A DNA stretch of 35,975 nucleotides, taken from positions 1 through 35,975 of the forward strand of contig CAKZKT010000120.1 in the NCBI GenBank assembly GCA_937124585.1, given 5' to 3'. The translations under genes and the position numbers were made by a program. Of this stretch, positions 7,191 through 15,061 are shown one piece after another (the stretch's first letter is position 1; the number at the start of each line of letters is the position of its first letter). The stretch comes from an uncultured Anaerolineae bacterium. GTDB lineage: Bacteria; Chloroflexota; Anaerolineae; CG2-30-64-16. The notes beneath the pieces are model-generated. The model ran no database searches, was not told where the DNA came from, and saw only the letters and a program-made list of their open reading frames with translations.

Positions 7191-8144
7191 GTGGACATTC
7201 TCGGCATCGGCCCCCTCGAATTGATACTGGTGCTGATCCTGGCACTGCTGGTCTTCGGTCCCGACAAACTGCCCGAGATCGGCGCTAGGCTTGGCACTGC
7301 CCTGCGCGACATGCGCAAAGCGACGCGGGAATTCTCGCGCGAATTGGACGAGACCCGCCAGGCCATCGAGGGGCCGATCCAGAAGGTTGCAGAGCCGTTG
7401 CAGACCACCGGCGAAGCGCTCAGCAGCGCGCGCGAACTTGTGACCGATCCTGCCAAAGCCATCGGGAGCTATGTCCTGGGCCAGTACTCGACCGGCACAT
7501 CGGCCGGCGAGGCCCAGGCAGGTGACGAGGCCGCGACGCCTGCGTCGACGCCCGACCAGGGGATCGCCTCGGCGTTGGCAACGCTGGAAACCGCGTTCCC
7601 GAGGGCGGACGAAACGCGTGAGCCTGCGCCCGCCGCTGAGCCTACACCCGCTGCCGAGCTGCCCGTGACCGCCGAACCTGCAGCTGTCGAGCCTGCGCCC
7701 GCTGCCGAGCTGCCCGTGGCCGCCGAACCTGCAGCTGTCGAGCCACCCGCCGCTGCCGAGCCTGCGCCCACCATCGAGCCGCCCGCTGCCGAGCCGCCCG
7801 TGGCCGAGCCTGCGCCCGCCGTTGAGCCTGCACCCGCTGCCGAGCTGCCCGTGGCCGCCGAGCCTGCGCCCGCTGTCGAGCTGCCCGTGGCCGCCGAACC
7901 TGCAGCCGTCGAGCCTGCGCCCGCTGTCGAAGCGCCCGCAGTCGCCGAGCCGCCTGCCGTCGAACCTGCAGCCGCTGTCGAGCCGTCCACCGCCGCTGAG
8001 CCGTCTGCTATCGAACCTACAGCCGTCGAGCCTGCAGCCGCCAGGCCTGCGCCCGTCGCCGAGCCGCCCACAGTCCGGCCGGCCACCGCACACAGCAGCC
8101 AACGCCGTCGCCACCGCGCGGCCCCGCGCCTGATTCAGGATTGA
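7191..8144 (+). CDS. tatA: TatA/TatB-type Sec-independent translocase subunit with long acidic repeat tail
   Basis: The N-terminus is a Tat A/B domain: a short membrane helix (residues 3-22) with Glu10 as the polar residue, FGPDKLPEIG at the hinge (22-30), and an amphipathic helix to about residue 55. Glu in the helix is closer to TatB than TatA, but the A/B split is uncertain. From about residue 110 to 317 the protein is an Ala/Pro/Glu/Val low-complexity tail. It is built on AELPVAAEPAAVEPAPA-like units with a period of 17 residues, where usual family tails are 30-80 residues. The start is GTG three bases after nusB. A TatC fusion follows four bases downstream, so both probably work in the same translocase. 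Confidence 0.87.
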   Translation: MDILGIGPLELILVLILALLVFGPDKLPEIGARLGTALRDMRKATREFSRELDETRQAIEGPIQKVAEPLQTTGEALSSARELVTDPAKAIGSYVLGQYSTGTSAGEAQAGDEAATPASTPDQGIASALATLETAFPRADETREPAPAAEPTPAAELPVTAEPAAVEPAPAAELPVAAEPAAVEPPAAAEPAPTIEPPAAEPPVAEPAPAVEPAPAAELPVAAEPAPAVELPVAAEPAAVEPAPAVEAPAVAEPPAVEPAAAVEPSTAAEPSAIEPTAVEPAAARPAPVAEPPTVRPATAHSSQRRRHRAAPRLIQD

Positions 8145-8148
8145 CCCC

Positions 8149-9111
8149 ATGTCATTTACCGGTGTCTTCGGCCTCGTCCTGCTCATCATCGCAGCGATTG
8201 CCCTGCTGGGGCCATCCAAGTTGCCGGCAGGCATCGAACAGCTCTGGCTCTCCATCACCAATTTTCGCCGCCAACAAAGCGAGCTGCCCCCGCTGACCCT
8301 GGAGCAGGCGCGCCGCTCATGGGAGATGAGCGAAAACCCCCTCTACGACCTGATCCAGATCCTCTACGGGGCAGTCGAACACCTGGTCGAGTTGCGCCAT
8401 CGTATCTTCATCGTCCTGGGCTGGCTGCTGGGCGCCGCGATCGTGGCCTTCATCTTCTCCAATCAGCTCCTGGATCTGATCTCGCGACCCAAAGGCGACA
8501 TCCAGCTGATCGTTCTGGCGCCGATTGACATGCTGTGGGCCACTTTCGAGGTGATCTTCGGCACGGCCGCCGTGCTAACGCTGCCGGTCCTCCTCTATCA
8601 GGCACTGCGCTTCGTGGGGCCGGCGCTGGAAACGCCGGCCGAGAAAGCGGCCTATCGGATGATCGCCATGATCGGTATCCCCCTGGTGTTGATCTTCTTT
8701 GTGCTGGGCACGCTCTTCGCCTATTTCATCATGTTGCCGTTTGCGCTCAGGTATCTGGCGTCGTTCGGCACCGACATCGCTCGCGCCAGCTGGAATGTGC
8801 GCGCCTATTTCAGCTTTACCGTGGGCGTCATGTTGTGGATGGGTGCCGCCTTCGAGACACCCCTCATCATGGCGTTGCTGGCCCGGCTGGGGATTGCCTC
8901 TCCACGCGGCATGGCGCAGAAATGGCGCTATGCAATCGTGCTGATCGCTGCGCTGGCGGCCATCATCACCCCGACCGTGGATCCGCTCAACATGGCGCTG
9001 GTCATGGGGCCGCTGCTGGGTCTCTACTTCCTGGGAGTGCTGTTTGCCCGTCTGACCTATCGCCCGCGCAACTCGCAACCGGCCATCGTGGAGAGTTCGC
9101 CGTCCACCTGA
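8149..9111 (+). CDS. tatC: TatA/B-TatC fusion protein (twin-arginine translocase)
   Basis: Residues 1-45 form a second Tat A/B-like module: a membrane helix (7-20), the hinge LGPSKLP, and an amphipathic helix (AGIEQLWLSITNFRRQQ). A linker of about 35 residues leads into a full TatC domain. That domain begins near residue 75 with VEHLVELRHRIFIVLGWLLG (TatC's HLxELRxR signature) and has six hydrophobic segments, ending in RLTYRPRN. The usual TatC is about 250 residues; this one is 320. The N-terminal helix lacks the Glu/Gln found near position 8 of TatA/TatB and the FG of the hinge is LG. The frame is continuous with no internal stop, so it is one polypeptide. The separate TatA/B protein lies immediately upstream. 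Confidence 0.9.
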   Translation: MSFTGVFGLVLLIIAAIALLGPSKLPAGIEQLWLSITNFRRQQSELPPLTLEQARRSWEMSENPLYDLIQILYGAVEHLVELRHRIFIVLGWLLGAAIVAFIFSNQLLDLISRPKGDIQLIVLAPIDMLWATFEVIFGTAAVLTLPVLLYQALRFVGPALETPAEKAAYRMIAMIGIPLVLIFFVLGTLFAYFIMLPFALRYLASFGTDIARASWNVRAYFSFTVGVMLWMGAAFETPLIMALLARLGIASPRGMAQKWRYAIVLIAALAAIITPTVDPLNMALVMGPLLGLYFLGVLFARLTYRPRNSQPAIVESSPST

Positions 9112-9200
9112 TCTGAACCGACCGGGACGGGCGCACATTCGACGCCTTTCCGCCAGCAACAGACAATGGTGTCATCATCTGGCTTAATGGAGGATCGCAA

Positions 9201-10520
9201 GTGACTCGCGAACGTATTCTCATCATGGGCGCGGCCGGCCGCGACTTTCACAACTTCAACACCGTATTCCGAAATGACGACCACTACGAGGTCGTCGCCT
9301 TCACCGCCACGCAGATCCCCAACATCGAGGGACGGCGCTACCCGCCCGAGCTGGCCGGGCCGCGCTATCCGGCGGGCATCCCGATCTATAGCGAGAGCGA
9401 ACTTCCCGCTCTCATCCGCGACCTGAAAGTCAATCAGGTCGTCTTCGCCTACTCCGATGTCAGTCACCAATACGTGATGGAGCGGGCCAGCATCGCCCTG
9501 GCCGCCGGCGCGGATTTCCGGCTCATCGGCCCGGATGCGACCATGCTGCGCGCCGACAAGCCGGTAATAGCCGTCTGCGCAGTGCGCACCGGCTGCGGCA
9601 AATCGCAGACCACGCGGCATGTGGCCGACATTCTCCAGCGGATGGGCAAGAAGGTCGTCGCAGTGCGCCATCCGATGCCCTACGGCGACCTGGTTCGCCA
9701 GCGCGTCCAGCGTTTCGCCAGCTACGACGACCTGGACGCCCAGCGTTGCACCATCGAGGAGCGCGAGGAGTACGAGCCGCATCTGGATCGCGGCATCGTC
9801 GTCTATGCCGGGGTAGACTACGAAGCGATCCTGCGCCAGGCCGAGCGCGAGGCGGACGTGATCCTGTGGGACGGGGGGAACAACGACCTGCCCTTCTTCC
9901 GGCCGACCCTGCACATCGTCGTGGCCGATCCGCACCGGCCCGGCCACGAGCGCACCTACTATCCGGGCGCGGCCAACTTCCGCATGGCCGATGTGATCGT
10001 CATCAACAAGATTGACACGGCCGATCTGGAGCCGATCAGCGCGGTGCGCCAGAACGCAACCGCGGTCAACCCGGCCGCGCTGATCGTCGAGGCCGCCTCG
10101 CCGATCTTCCTGCCCGATCCGCTGGCGATCCGCGGCAAACGGGTGCTGGTGATCGAAGACGGCCCCACCCTGACGCACGGCGAAATGCAGTACGGCGCGG
10201 GCATTGTGGCGGCGCGGCGCTTCGGCGCGGCCGAGATCATAGACCCGCGGCCCTATGCAGTCGGCAGCATCGCCGAGACCTTCCGCGCCTATCCGCACAC
10301 CGGGCCGTTGCTGCCCGCCATGGGCTACGGCGAGGCGCAGATCCATGATCTGGAAGAGACGATCCGCCGGACGCCGTGCGACCTGGTGATCGCGGCCACG
10401 CCGATTGATCTCTTGCGCGTGGCGCGCATCAGCCAGCCCGTCCAGCGCGTGCGCTACGAGCTCCAGGTGATCGGGCAGCCGACGCTGGCCGAGATCATCG
10501 CAGCGCGGCTCACTCGATGA
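9201..10520 (+). CDS. cyclic 2,3-diphosphoglycerate synthetase-like GTPase
   Basis: This 439-residue protein belongs to the COG2403-type predicted GTPases related to archaeal cyclic 2,3-diphosphoglycerate synthetase. RILIMGAAGRDFHNFNTVFR opens a Rossmann-like N-terminal domain (1-120). A P-loop RTGCGKSQTTR follows with Gly131 to Ser135, then DPHRPGHE, and NKID at 269-272. Ligation of 2,3-diphosphoglycerate is known for the archaeal homolog. The substrate in bacteria is not established, so I do not assert it. Start is GTG with GGAGG eight bases upstream. Its end overlaps the end of the convergent HAD gene by 11 bases, leaving no room for a terminator. Confidence 0.85.
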   Translation: MTRERILIMGAAGRDFHNFNTVFRNDDHYEVVAFTATQIPNIEGRRYPPELAGPRYPAGIPIYSESELPALIRDLKVNQVVFAYSDVSHQYVMERASIALAAGADFRLIGPDATMLRADKPVIAVCAVRTGCGKSQTTRHVADILQRMGKKVVAVRHPMPYGDLVRQRVQRFASYDDLDAQRCTIEEREEYEPHLDRGIVVYAGVDYEAILRQAEREADVILWDGGNNDLPFFRPTLHIVVADPHRPGHERTYYPGAANFRMADVIVINKIDTADLEPISAVRQNATAVNPAALIVEAASPIFLPDPLAIRGKRVLVIEDGPTLTHGEMQYGAGIVAARRFGAAEIIDPRPYAVGSIAETFRAYPHTGPLLPAMGYGEAQIHDLEETIRRTPCDLVIAATPIDLLRVARISQPVQRVRYELQVIGQPTLAEIIAARLTR

Positions 10521-11490
10521 GGCGCAACACCTCGGCCAGCGACTCGCAATAAAAATCGCACAGCGCCCGCGTGCCGCTCTCGATGATATTTCCACCGGCC
10601 AGGCCAACCGTCGGGAAGCCGGCCAGGCGAATGGCGCAGACGCCGGCGCCGCTGTCCTCGATGCCCAACACCGAGTTGCGCGCGGCGAACGGAATGCCCA
10701 GCCCCACGCGCGCGGTCTCCGCGTAGAGCCAGGGGTGTGGCTTGGGCGACAGCTCGCCCAGCGTGCCCACCTCGCCGCGACGCAGCGGGAAGCCGGCCGT
10801 AATGATCGCATCGTAGAAGGCGGCCGGATCGCCCAGGCCCAGGGCACGAAACGCGGCCACGATCTCCGGATAGGCTTTTTCGTAGAGGCCAGAGGTCACC
10901 AGGCCGATCTTGATGCCGCGCGCTTTGAGCGCCAGCAGGAACTCCTTCAGCCCCGGCGCGGGCACAAACGCATCGGCCCGGCCGTGGCCCTCCAGAATGG
11001 CGGCCATCTCGCGGCGCGTGTGCTCGAAGTAGAGTGCGCGCGCCGCCTCGACCGTCTGGCCGGGGCAATACTTCTGGATGCAGTACTGGAGATGCTCCGA
11101 GACGCTGTGGCCGGAGACGAAAGGCAGATCAGCTTCTTCCAGGGTGAAGCGAGGATCGCCCAGCAGACTGGCCGTAGTCTGCTCGATGATCCAGATCCAA
11201 AAACGCTCGCTGCGCACGCTGGTGCCATCGAGATCCATCAGCACGGCCTGCACCGGCCGCTCCAACGCGACCGGACGCACCGGATAGTAGGCCGGATAGC
11301 CGAGTGCAGAGCGCACGTAGGCTAACGTGTGATCGGCGAACGCGATGAACTCCACCTTGCCGTCGCCGGTCGCCGTCACCGAGACCACCCCATCGTGGCC
11401 GGGCCGGAAGCGACCGTCGCTGCACGCGGCCAGCGGCTGCAGCCCGCTCTCCGGACCGAAAACGCCCAGATCGGGGATCACGATGGCCAT
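10510..11490 (-). CDS. HAD-superfamily hydrolase with an N-terminal extension
   Basis: HAD motif I is DLDGT with Asp86 and Asp88. Motif II is in LVTSGLYEK, motif III is the Lys of SPKPHPW, and motif IV is GIEDSGAG. The cap region between motifs I and II is helical, as in the beta-phosphoglucomutase/phosphoglycolate phosphatase group. A phosphatase or mutase on a sugar phosphate is likely; galK lies upstream on the same strand, 64 bases away. About 80 residues precede motif I (DGVVSVTATGDGKVEFIAFA and ALGYPAYYPV) and have no family I recognise. Start ATG 11490 has GAGAGG upstream; longer in-frame starts reach into galK and look spurious. Confidence 0.83.
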   Translation of the reverse strand: MAIVIPDLGVFGPESGLQPLAACSDGRFRPGHDGVVSVTATGDGKVEFIAFADHTLAYVRSALGYPAYYPVRPVALERPVQAVLMDLDGTSVRSERFWIWIIEQTTASLLGDPRFTLEEADLPFVSGHSVSEHLQYCIQKYCPGQTVEAARALYFEHTRREMAAILEGHGRADAFVPAPGLKEFLLALKARGIKIGLVTSGLYEKAYPEIVAAFRALGLGDPAAFYDAIITAGFPLRRGEVGTLGELSPKPHPWLYAETARVGLGIPFAARNSVLGIEDSGAGVCAIRLAGFPTVGLAGGNIIESGTRALCDFYCESLAEVLRLIE

Positions 11491-11554
11491 GACGCCTCTC
11501 GTCGCAAGCCCGCCGTGCAGCCCCGCCGGCCACAGACAGACGCAATCCAGACGT

Positions 11555-12958
11555 TCAAACGGTAACCTCCCCCGCGCCGGGCGCAGACGCGCACACGAAA
11601 CCCTCGCCGGGCAGCCCGGTCGCCGCACGATAGCGCGCCGTGACCTGGGCCAGCACATCGGCCGCGGCATCGGCCGCGACGAACGCGACCACGCAGCCGC
11701 CCCAGCCGGCGCCGGTCACGCGCGCACCGAGGACGCCCTCACATGCCCGGCACAGATCGGCCAGGAGGTCCACCTCCGGGCAGCTCGCCTCGTAGTCACG
11801 ACTCATGCTCTCGTGCGCGGCGTTCATCAGCGCGCCGAAGCGTTGCACATCGCCCGCGGCCAGCGCAGCCTCGCTCGCCAGCACGCGCGCATTCTCCGTG
11901 ATCACGTGACGACAGCGCCGGCGCACGCGATACACCTGATCCTCTTCCAGCCGAAAATCGGCGAACATGGCGTTCAGCGCATCGTCCAGCACCCTCTGGA
12001 CGGCCAGCGCCTGTCGCGTGGTCGCTTCGGGCAACAGGTCGTCCAGCAGCGCCAGCACTGCAGCCTGCGAGAGGCCCAATGCCTCGGCCGAGATGTCCCG
12101 CAGATGCGTGATGCCGGGCGAACGGCGGCGCAGCAGCGCCACCCCGATCCGACATTCCGCCACGCGCACGTTGAACTGCGACTTCGTCTTCTCGCGCGGC
12201 ACCGCGCTGTTGAAGATGACGAACCTGTAGCCGGCGGGCAACGGCACCGGCCGCATCTCATAGCGCGGCGCATCGGGGCGCTCGCCGGGCTGCGGCCGAC
12301 AATCGAGCAATAGCGCCCGGTCCCGCTCGGCCAGGATCGAGATGAACTGGTCCATGATGCCCCCGCGCGTGCCGACGTACCACTCTGCCTCGCTGCACAA
12401 CCGGGCCAGCGCCAGTTTCGGCAGAGCCAGATCGTTCAACGCGGCGAAGGCGAGCGCGGCGACCACCGTCAGCGCGGAAGAAGAACTGAGGCCGGCGGCC
12501 GGCGGCACGCCCCACGGCGCCGGCCCCGACGCGACGATATCCGCCCCGCGCAGCTCGCGGCCGGCCGCCCGCCGCACTGCCTGGGCCGCAGCTTTGACGT
12601 AATTCGCCCAGTCGCCGAGCGGGCTGGGCGGGATCTCGGCGCTGATGACGAATGTGCGAGCAGGAAAACGCTCCGGCTCGACGTTCCACAGATTGACAAC
12701 CGCATCGGAGCGGGGCCGCGCGACGAGGAGGATGTCCTTGTCGAGCGCCATCGGCATGACGTAGCCGTGATTGTAGTCGGTGTGCTCGCCGATCAAATTC
12801 ACCCGACCGGGCGCCCGGAAAAAGCGCGCCGGGCCTGGCCCGGCCCACGCGCTGAGCGCGTCCAGCGCAGCGGCATATCGCCGGCCCTGTCCACCCGTCC
12901 AGACGCCCTGTTCCCCGTAGACCGCCGCCAACGCCGCCTCAAGCCAATCACCCACCAT
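11555..12958 (-). CDS. galK: galactokinase
   Basis: GalK phosphorylates galactose at C1, the entry step of the Leloir pathway. The GHMP-kinase galactokinase signature GRVNLIGEHTDYNHGY is at residues 51-66. GLSSSSAL (156-163) is the phosphate-binding loop, GGIMDQF (199-205) contains the likely catalytic Asp203, and TGAGWGGC is the third motif near the C-terminus. At 467 residues it is longer than the bacterial norm of about 380-390; an N-terminal 45-residue segment precedes the signature. ATG 12958 is preferred (AAAGGATGG upstream) over an in-frame ATG at 13000 that lies in a tandem repeat. A HAD phosphatase follows. No galT or galE is in the window. A divergent GHMP substrate cannot be excluded. 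Confidence 0.92.
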   Translation of the reverse strand: MVGDWLEAALAAVYGEQGVWTGGQGRRYAAALDALSAWAGPGPARFFRAPGRVNLIGEHTDYNHGYVMPMALDKDILLVARPRSDAVVNLWNVEPERFPARTFVISAEIPPSPLGDWANYVKAAAQAVRRAAGRELRGADIVASGPAPWGVPPAAGLSSSSALTVVAALAFAALNDLALPKLALARLCSEAEWYVGTRGGIMDQFISILAERDRALLLDCRPQPGERPDAPRYEMRPVPLPAGYRFVIFNSAVPREKTKSQFNVRVAECRIGVALLRRRSPGITHLRDISAEALGLSQAAVLALLDDLLPEATTRQALAVQRVLDDALNAMFADFRLEEDQVYRVRRRCRHVITENARVLASEAALAAGDVQRFGALMNAAHESMSRDYEASCPEVDLLADLCRACEGVLGARVTGAGWGGCVVAFVAADAAADVLAQVTARYRAATGLPGEGFVCASAPGAGEVTV

Positions 12959-12972
12959 GAACCATCCTTTGC

Positions 12973-13027
12973 GTTGCACGTTCAACGTTCCAACGTTCAA
13001 CGTTCCAACGTTCCAACCTTCAACGTT
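12973..13027 (-). repeat. tandem 7/8-bp words between the URO-D-family gene and galK
   Basis: Read on the minus strand, units of the form GTTGGAAC and GTTGAAC follow one another at least six times, starting four bases after the URO-D-family stop codon and ending near the galK ribosome binding site. The unit contains the palindrome AACGTT, so both strands show similar words. It is the clearest single-orientation example of the post-stop repeat set. Confidence 0.85.
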
Positions 13028-13030
13028 TTT

Positions 13031-14008
13031 TCACGTCCCATACACCCCTTCTCGCCGCCACACATCGAGCATCAGCTCATAACGCGCCAGCCGCATGCCG
13101 GTGTAGATGCAGTTGCTGGTGGAGAAGATGTAGCCGCCGCCGGGCATGCCGCTGCTCAGGGCATAGCGCGCCGACTCGACTACTTCGTCATCGGTGCCGG
13201 TGTCCAGCTTGCCGCAGTTCACATTGCCGATCAGGCAGATGCGGTCGCCGTAACGCCGCTTGATCTCCGCGATGTCCACGCCGGCCTGCGGATCGAGCGA
13301 ATGGAGCGCGTGCGGGTTGGCCTGTACCAGCTGATCCAGGATCGGCATGATGTTGCCGTCGGTGTGCTTGATGACGTAAAAGCCCAGATCGCGATAGCCC
13401 TGGATCAGCTTTGCCAGGTACGGGGTGATGAACTCGGCAAAGCGCCGGGGACTCAAGAAGGGGCCGGTATTCAGGCAATAGTCGGCGCACAGCGCGAAGC
13501 CGTCCAGGCCAAGCCCGCGCTGATCCGCATGCTTGCGGTAGCGCTCGGCCCGCGCCAGCGCCTCATCCACCATCTGCTGCGCCTCCGCCTTCACCTTCTC
13601 CGGTTCGTCCACCAGCCGATAGGAGAAGGCCGCCATGTGTTCCCCGTCCGGAATGCTGAAGGTGGCGTCGCCATGGCGCATGATGAAGTAGCGGTCGCCG
13701 GTCTTCTCGCGAATCAGATCCACCAGGCGGATCGTCTCTTCGACTCCGCCGGGATTGGGATGGATGAAGATCGCATCGTGCTCGTAGCGTTCGGCGGTCA
13801 TGATGAAGATATCCGCCATATCGCGGCGATGCAGTTCGCGTTCTTTCTCTTCCATCTGATCCCACTGGGCATAGTAGCGATGGGAAGGATGCACGCGGCC
13901 GAAGGCCTCCATCGTGAGGAAGAAGACAAGCTCGAAGTGAGGAACGCGCTGGCCGGGGATGGGCGGCCGACGTTCCAGGGCGTGGATGAAACGTTCTCGT
14001 GGTAGCAT
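13031..14008 (-). CDS. uroporphyrinogen decarboxylase (URO-D) family protein
   Basis: The 325-residue protein has a URO-D/MtaA-like TIM-barrel pattern: MLPRERFIHALERRPPIPG at the N-terminus, GFYVIKHTDGNIMPILDQL with the family's HxDG-like block, and HSLDPQAGVDIAEIKRRYG followed by ICLIGNVN. The group includes true HemE, which decarboxylates uroporphyrinogen III, and cobalamin- or methanogen-type methyltransferases. The first residues do not look like HemE (which has RxxRQAGRY), so a methyltransferase-like or unknown role is more likely. A GGAG sequence nine bases upstream fixes ATG 14008. Its own promoter (14044-14071) is divergent from that of the PIG-L gene. galK follows across a tandem repeat. 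Confidence 0.8.
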   Translation of the reverse strand: MLPRERFIHALERRPPIPGQRVPHFELVFFLTMEAFGRVHPSHRYYAQWDQMEEKERELHRRDMADIFIMTAERYEHDAIFIHPNPGGVEETIRLVDLIREKTGDRYFIMRHGDATFSIPDGEHMAAFSYRLVDEPEKVKAEAQQMVDEALARAERYRKHADQRGLGLDGFALCADYCLNTGPFLSPRRFAEFITPYLAKLIQGYRDLGFYVIKHTDGNIMPILDQLVQANPHALHSLDPQAGVDIAEIKRRYGDRICLIGNVNCGKLDTGTDDEVVESARYALSSGMPGGGYIFSTSNCIYTGMRLARYELMLDVWRREGVYGT

Positions 14009-14043
14009 GACAATCTCCAGAATGAGTCTCTTGCTGCTCCTCA

Positions 14044-14071
14044 AGCATAGTACACTTCGCCCATCTGTCAA
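14044..14071 (-). promoter_or_regulatory. promoter for the URO-D-family gene
   Basis: On the minus strand a perfect TTGACA (14071-14066) is followed after 16 bases by TATGCT (14049-14044). It lies about 36 bases upstream of the ATG at 14008 and back to back with the promoter at 14124-14152. Confidence 0.65.
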
Positions 14072-14123
14072 ATATCGAGGGGGTGTATGCGAGCGTGTGC
14101 GAATCGCTGCCCGGCATGGTGGC

Positions 14124-14152
14124 TTGACGTTTTGCCGTCGCAATGCGATAAT
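14124..14152 (+). promoter_or_regulatory. promoter for the PIG-L gene
   Basis: TTGACG (14124-14129), a 17-base spacer (14130-14146) and GATAAT (14147-14152) match the sigma-70 consensus at five of six positions in each box. The PIG-L start codon is 47 bases further on. Confidence 0.75.
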
Positions 14153-14199
14153 CTAACCACTTCGTTCCCGAAGCCAACGACGCAATCAAGGACAGCCCC

Positions 14200-14925
14200 A
14201 TGAACGACGCAGAACGTTTCACCATCCGCCAGTTCGGCGCCGAGGTGCGCCGCGTGTTGGTCGTGGCGGCCCATCCCGACGATCTGGAGACCGCCTGCGG
14301 CGGCACCGTGCTCCTGCTCATCCAACAGGGCGTCGAAGTTTCCCTGTTGTTGTGCACCGATGGCGACATCGGCACCCATGATCCCAACTTCACCCGTGCT
14401 ACCTTGGCCGCAGCCCGACGCCAGGAAACCCTCGCAGCCGCGCAGGTCATCGGCCTGAAAGAGGTGATTTTCCTGGGCCACCCCGACGGCGAGCTGGTGG
14501 CCGACCTGACGCTGCGCGCCGAGATCGCGGGCGCTTACCGGCGCTTGCAGTCCGATACGATCTTCACCTTCGATCCGTTTTGGCCGGGCCAGGCGCATCC
14601 GGATCACACCGCAGCCGGCCGCGCGGCCGTGGATGCCTACATGCCCTCCAAGATGGAGCTCTATCATCCGGAGCAACTCGTCGGCGGGGTCAAGGTGGCC
14701 GACGTGAAGCGCTTTTTCTTTTTCGGGGGCAGCAACCGCGAGGGCGAGATCACGATTGACATCTCGTCCGTGTGGCCGACCAAAATGGCCGCCACCCGCT
14801 GCCATGTCAGCCAGTTCGGCCAGAAGGAAGAAGCACTGCAATGGCTGGCCGATTGGAACCGCGAGACCGGCAGGTGTTGCGGGCTGGAATATGCAGAGGC
14901 TTTTCACCCGATGCATGTCTGGTAA
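14200..14925 (+). CDS. PIG-L family N-acetylglucosaminyl deacetylase
   Basis: PIG-L (LmbE-like) zinc deacetylases remove acetyl groups from N-acetylglucosaminyl conjugates, for example MshB and BshB in low-molecular-weight thiol synthesis. The zinc motif VAAHPDDLE is at residues 22-30 (His25, Asp28) and the second histidine motif HPDH at 133-136. The 241-residue length is usual. The substrate cannot be read from the sequence, and no thiol-synthesis glycosyltransferase or ligase is nearby. AAGGA precedes the ATG. It has its own promoter and is followed by a hairpin with a T tract, so it may be monocistronic. Confidence 0.88.
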   Translation: MNDAERFTIRQFGAEVRRVLVVAAHPDDLETACGGTVLLLIQQGVEVSLLLCTDGDIGTHDPNFTRATLAAARRQETLAAAQVIGLKEVIFLGHPDGELVADLTLRAEIAGAYRRLQSDTIFTFDPFWPGQAHPDHTAAGRAAVDAYMPSKMELYHPEQLVGGVKVADVKRFFFFGGSNREGEITIDISSVWPTKMAATRCHVSQFGQKEEALQWLADWNRETGRCCGLEYAEAFHPMHVW

Positions 14926-14993
14926 TCGACGAGAGATTCGGTAAGAATACGGATGGTCATGCGGGAGAATATGTTTTATGTTTGAGCCAACAC

Positions 14994-15061
14994 CGCGGGC
15001 GCCTTGTTTGTTCTGGCTCATATCCTCTCCGCGCACGACAAGGCGCCACGCGTCTTTTTTT
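14994..15061 (+). terminator. hairpin plus T tract after PIG-L / before the B12 protein gene
   Basis: GGCGCCTTGT (14998-15007) pairs with ACAAGGCGCC (15038-15047) as ten perfect pairs. CGCG (14994-14997) can extend the stem with CGCG (15049-15052) past one bulged A. TC and then seven Ts (15055-15061) follow. The loop is 30 bases, large for an intrinsic terminator. A second perfect stem, TGAGCCA (14983-14989) with TGGCTCA (15014-15020), encloses the first arm and crosses the terminator stem, so the two form either a pseudoknot or alternatives. Confidence 0.7.

Noticed and set aside
7640-7950. Repeats in the TatA tail as a possible CRISPR or other array
   Set aside because: The repeats keep the reading frame, have a 51-bp protein period and no unique spacers.
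7469-8086. Minus-strand Ala/Gly/Ser-rich frame opposite the TatA tail
   Set aside because: An antisense reading of the repetitive tail; the repeats alone keep it open.
9057-10847. Minus-strand open frame of about 596 codons over the cDPGS-like gene
   Set aside because: It opposes a gene with P-loop and NKID motifs; composition typical of a GC-rich antisense frame.
13031-14008. Calling the URO-D-family gene hemE
   Set aside because: The HemE N-terminal RxxRQAGRY motif is absent and no other heme gene is nearby.
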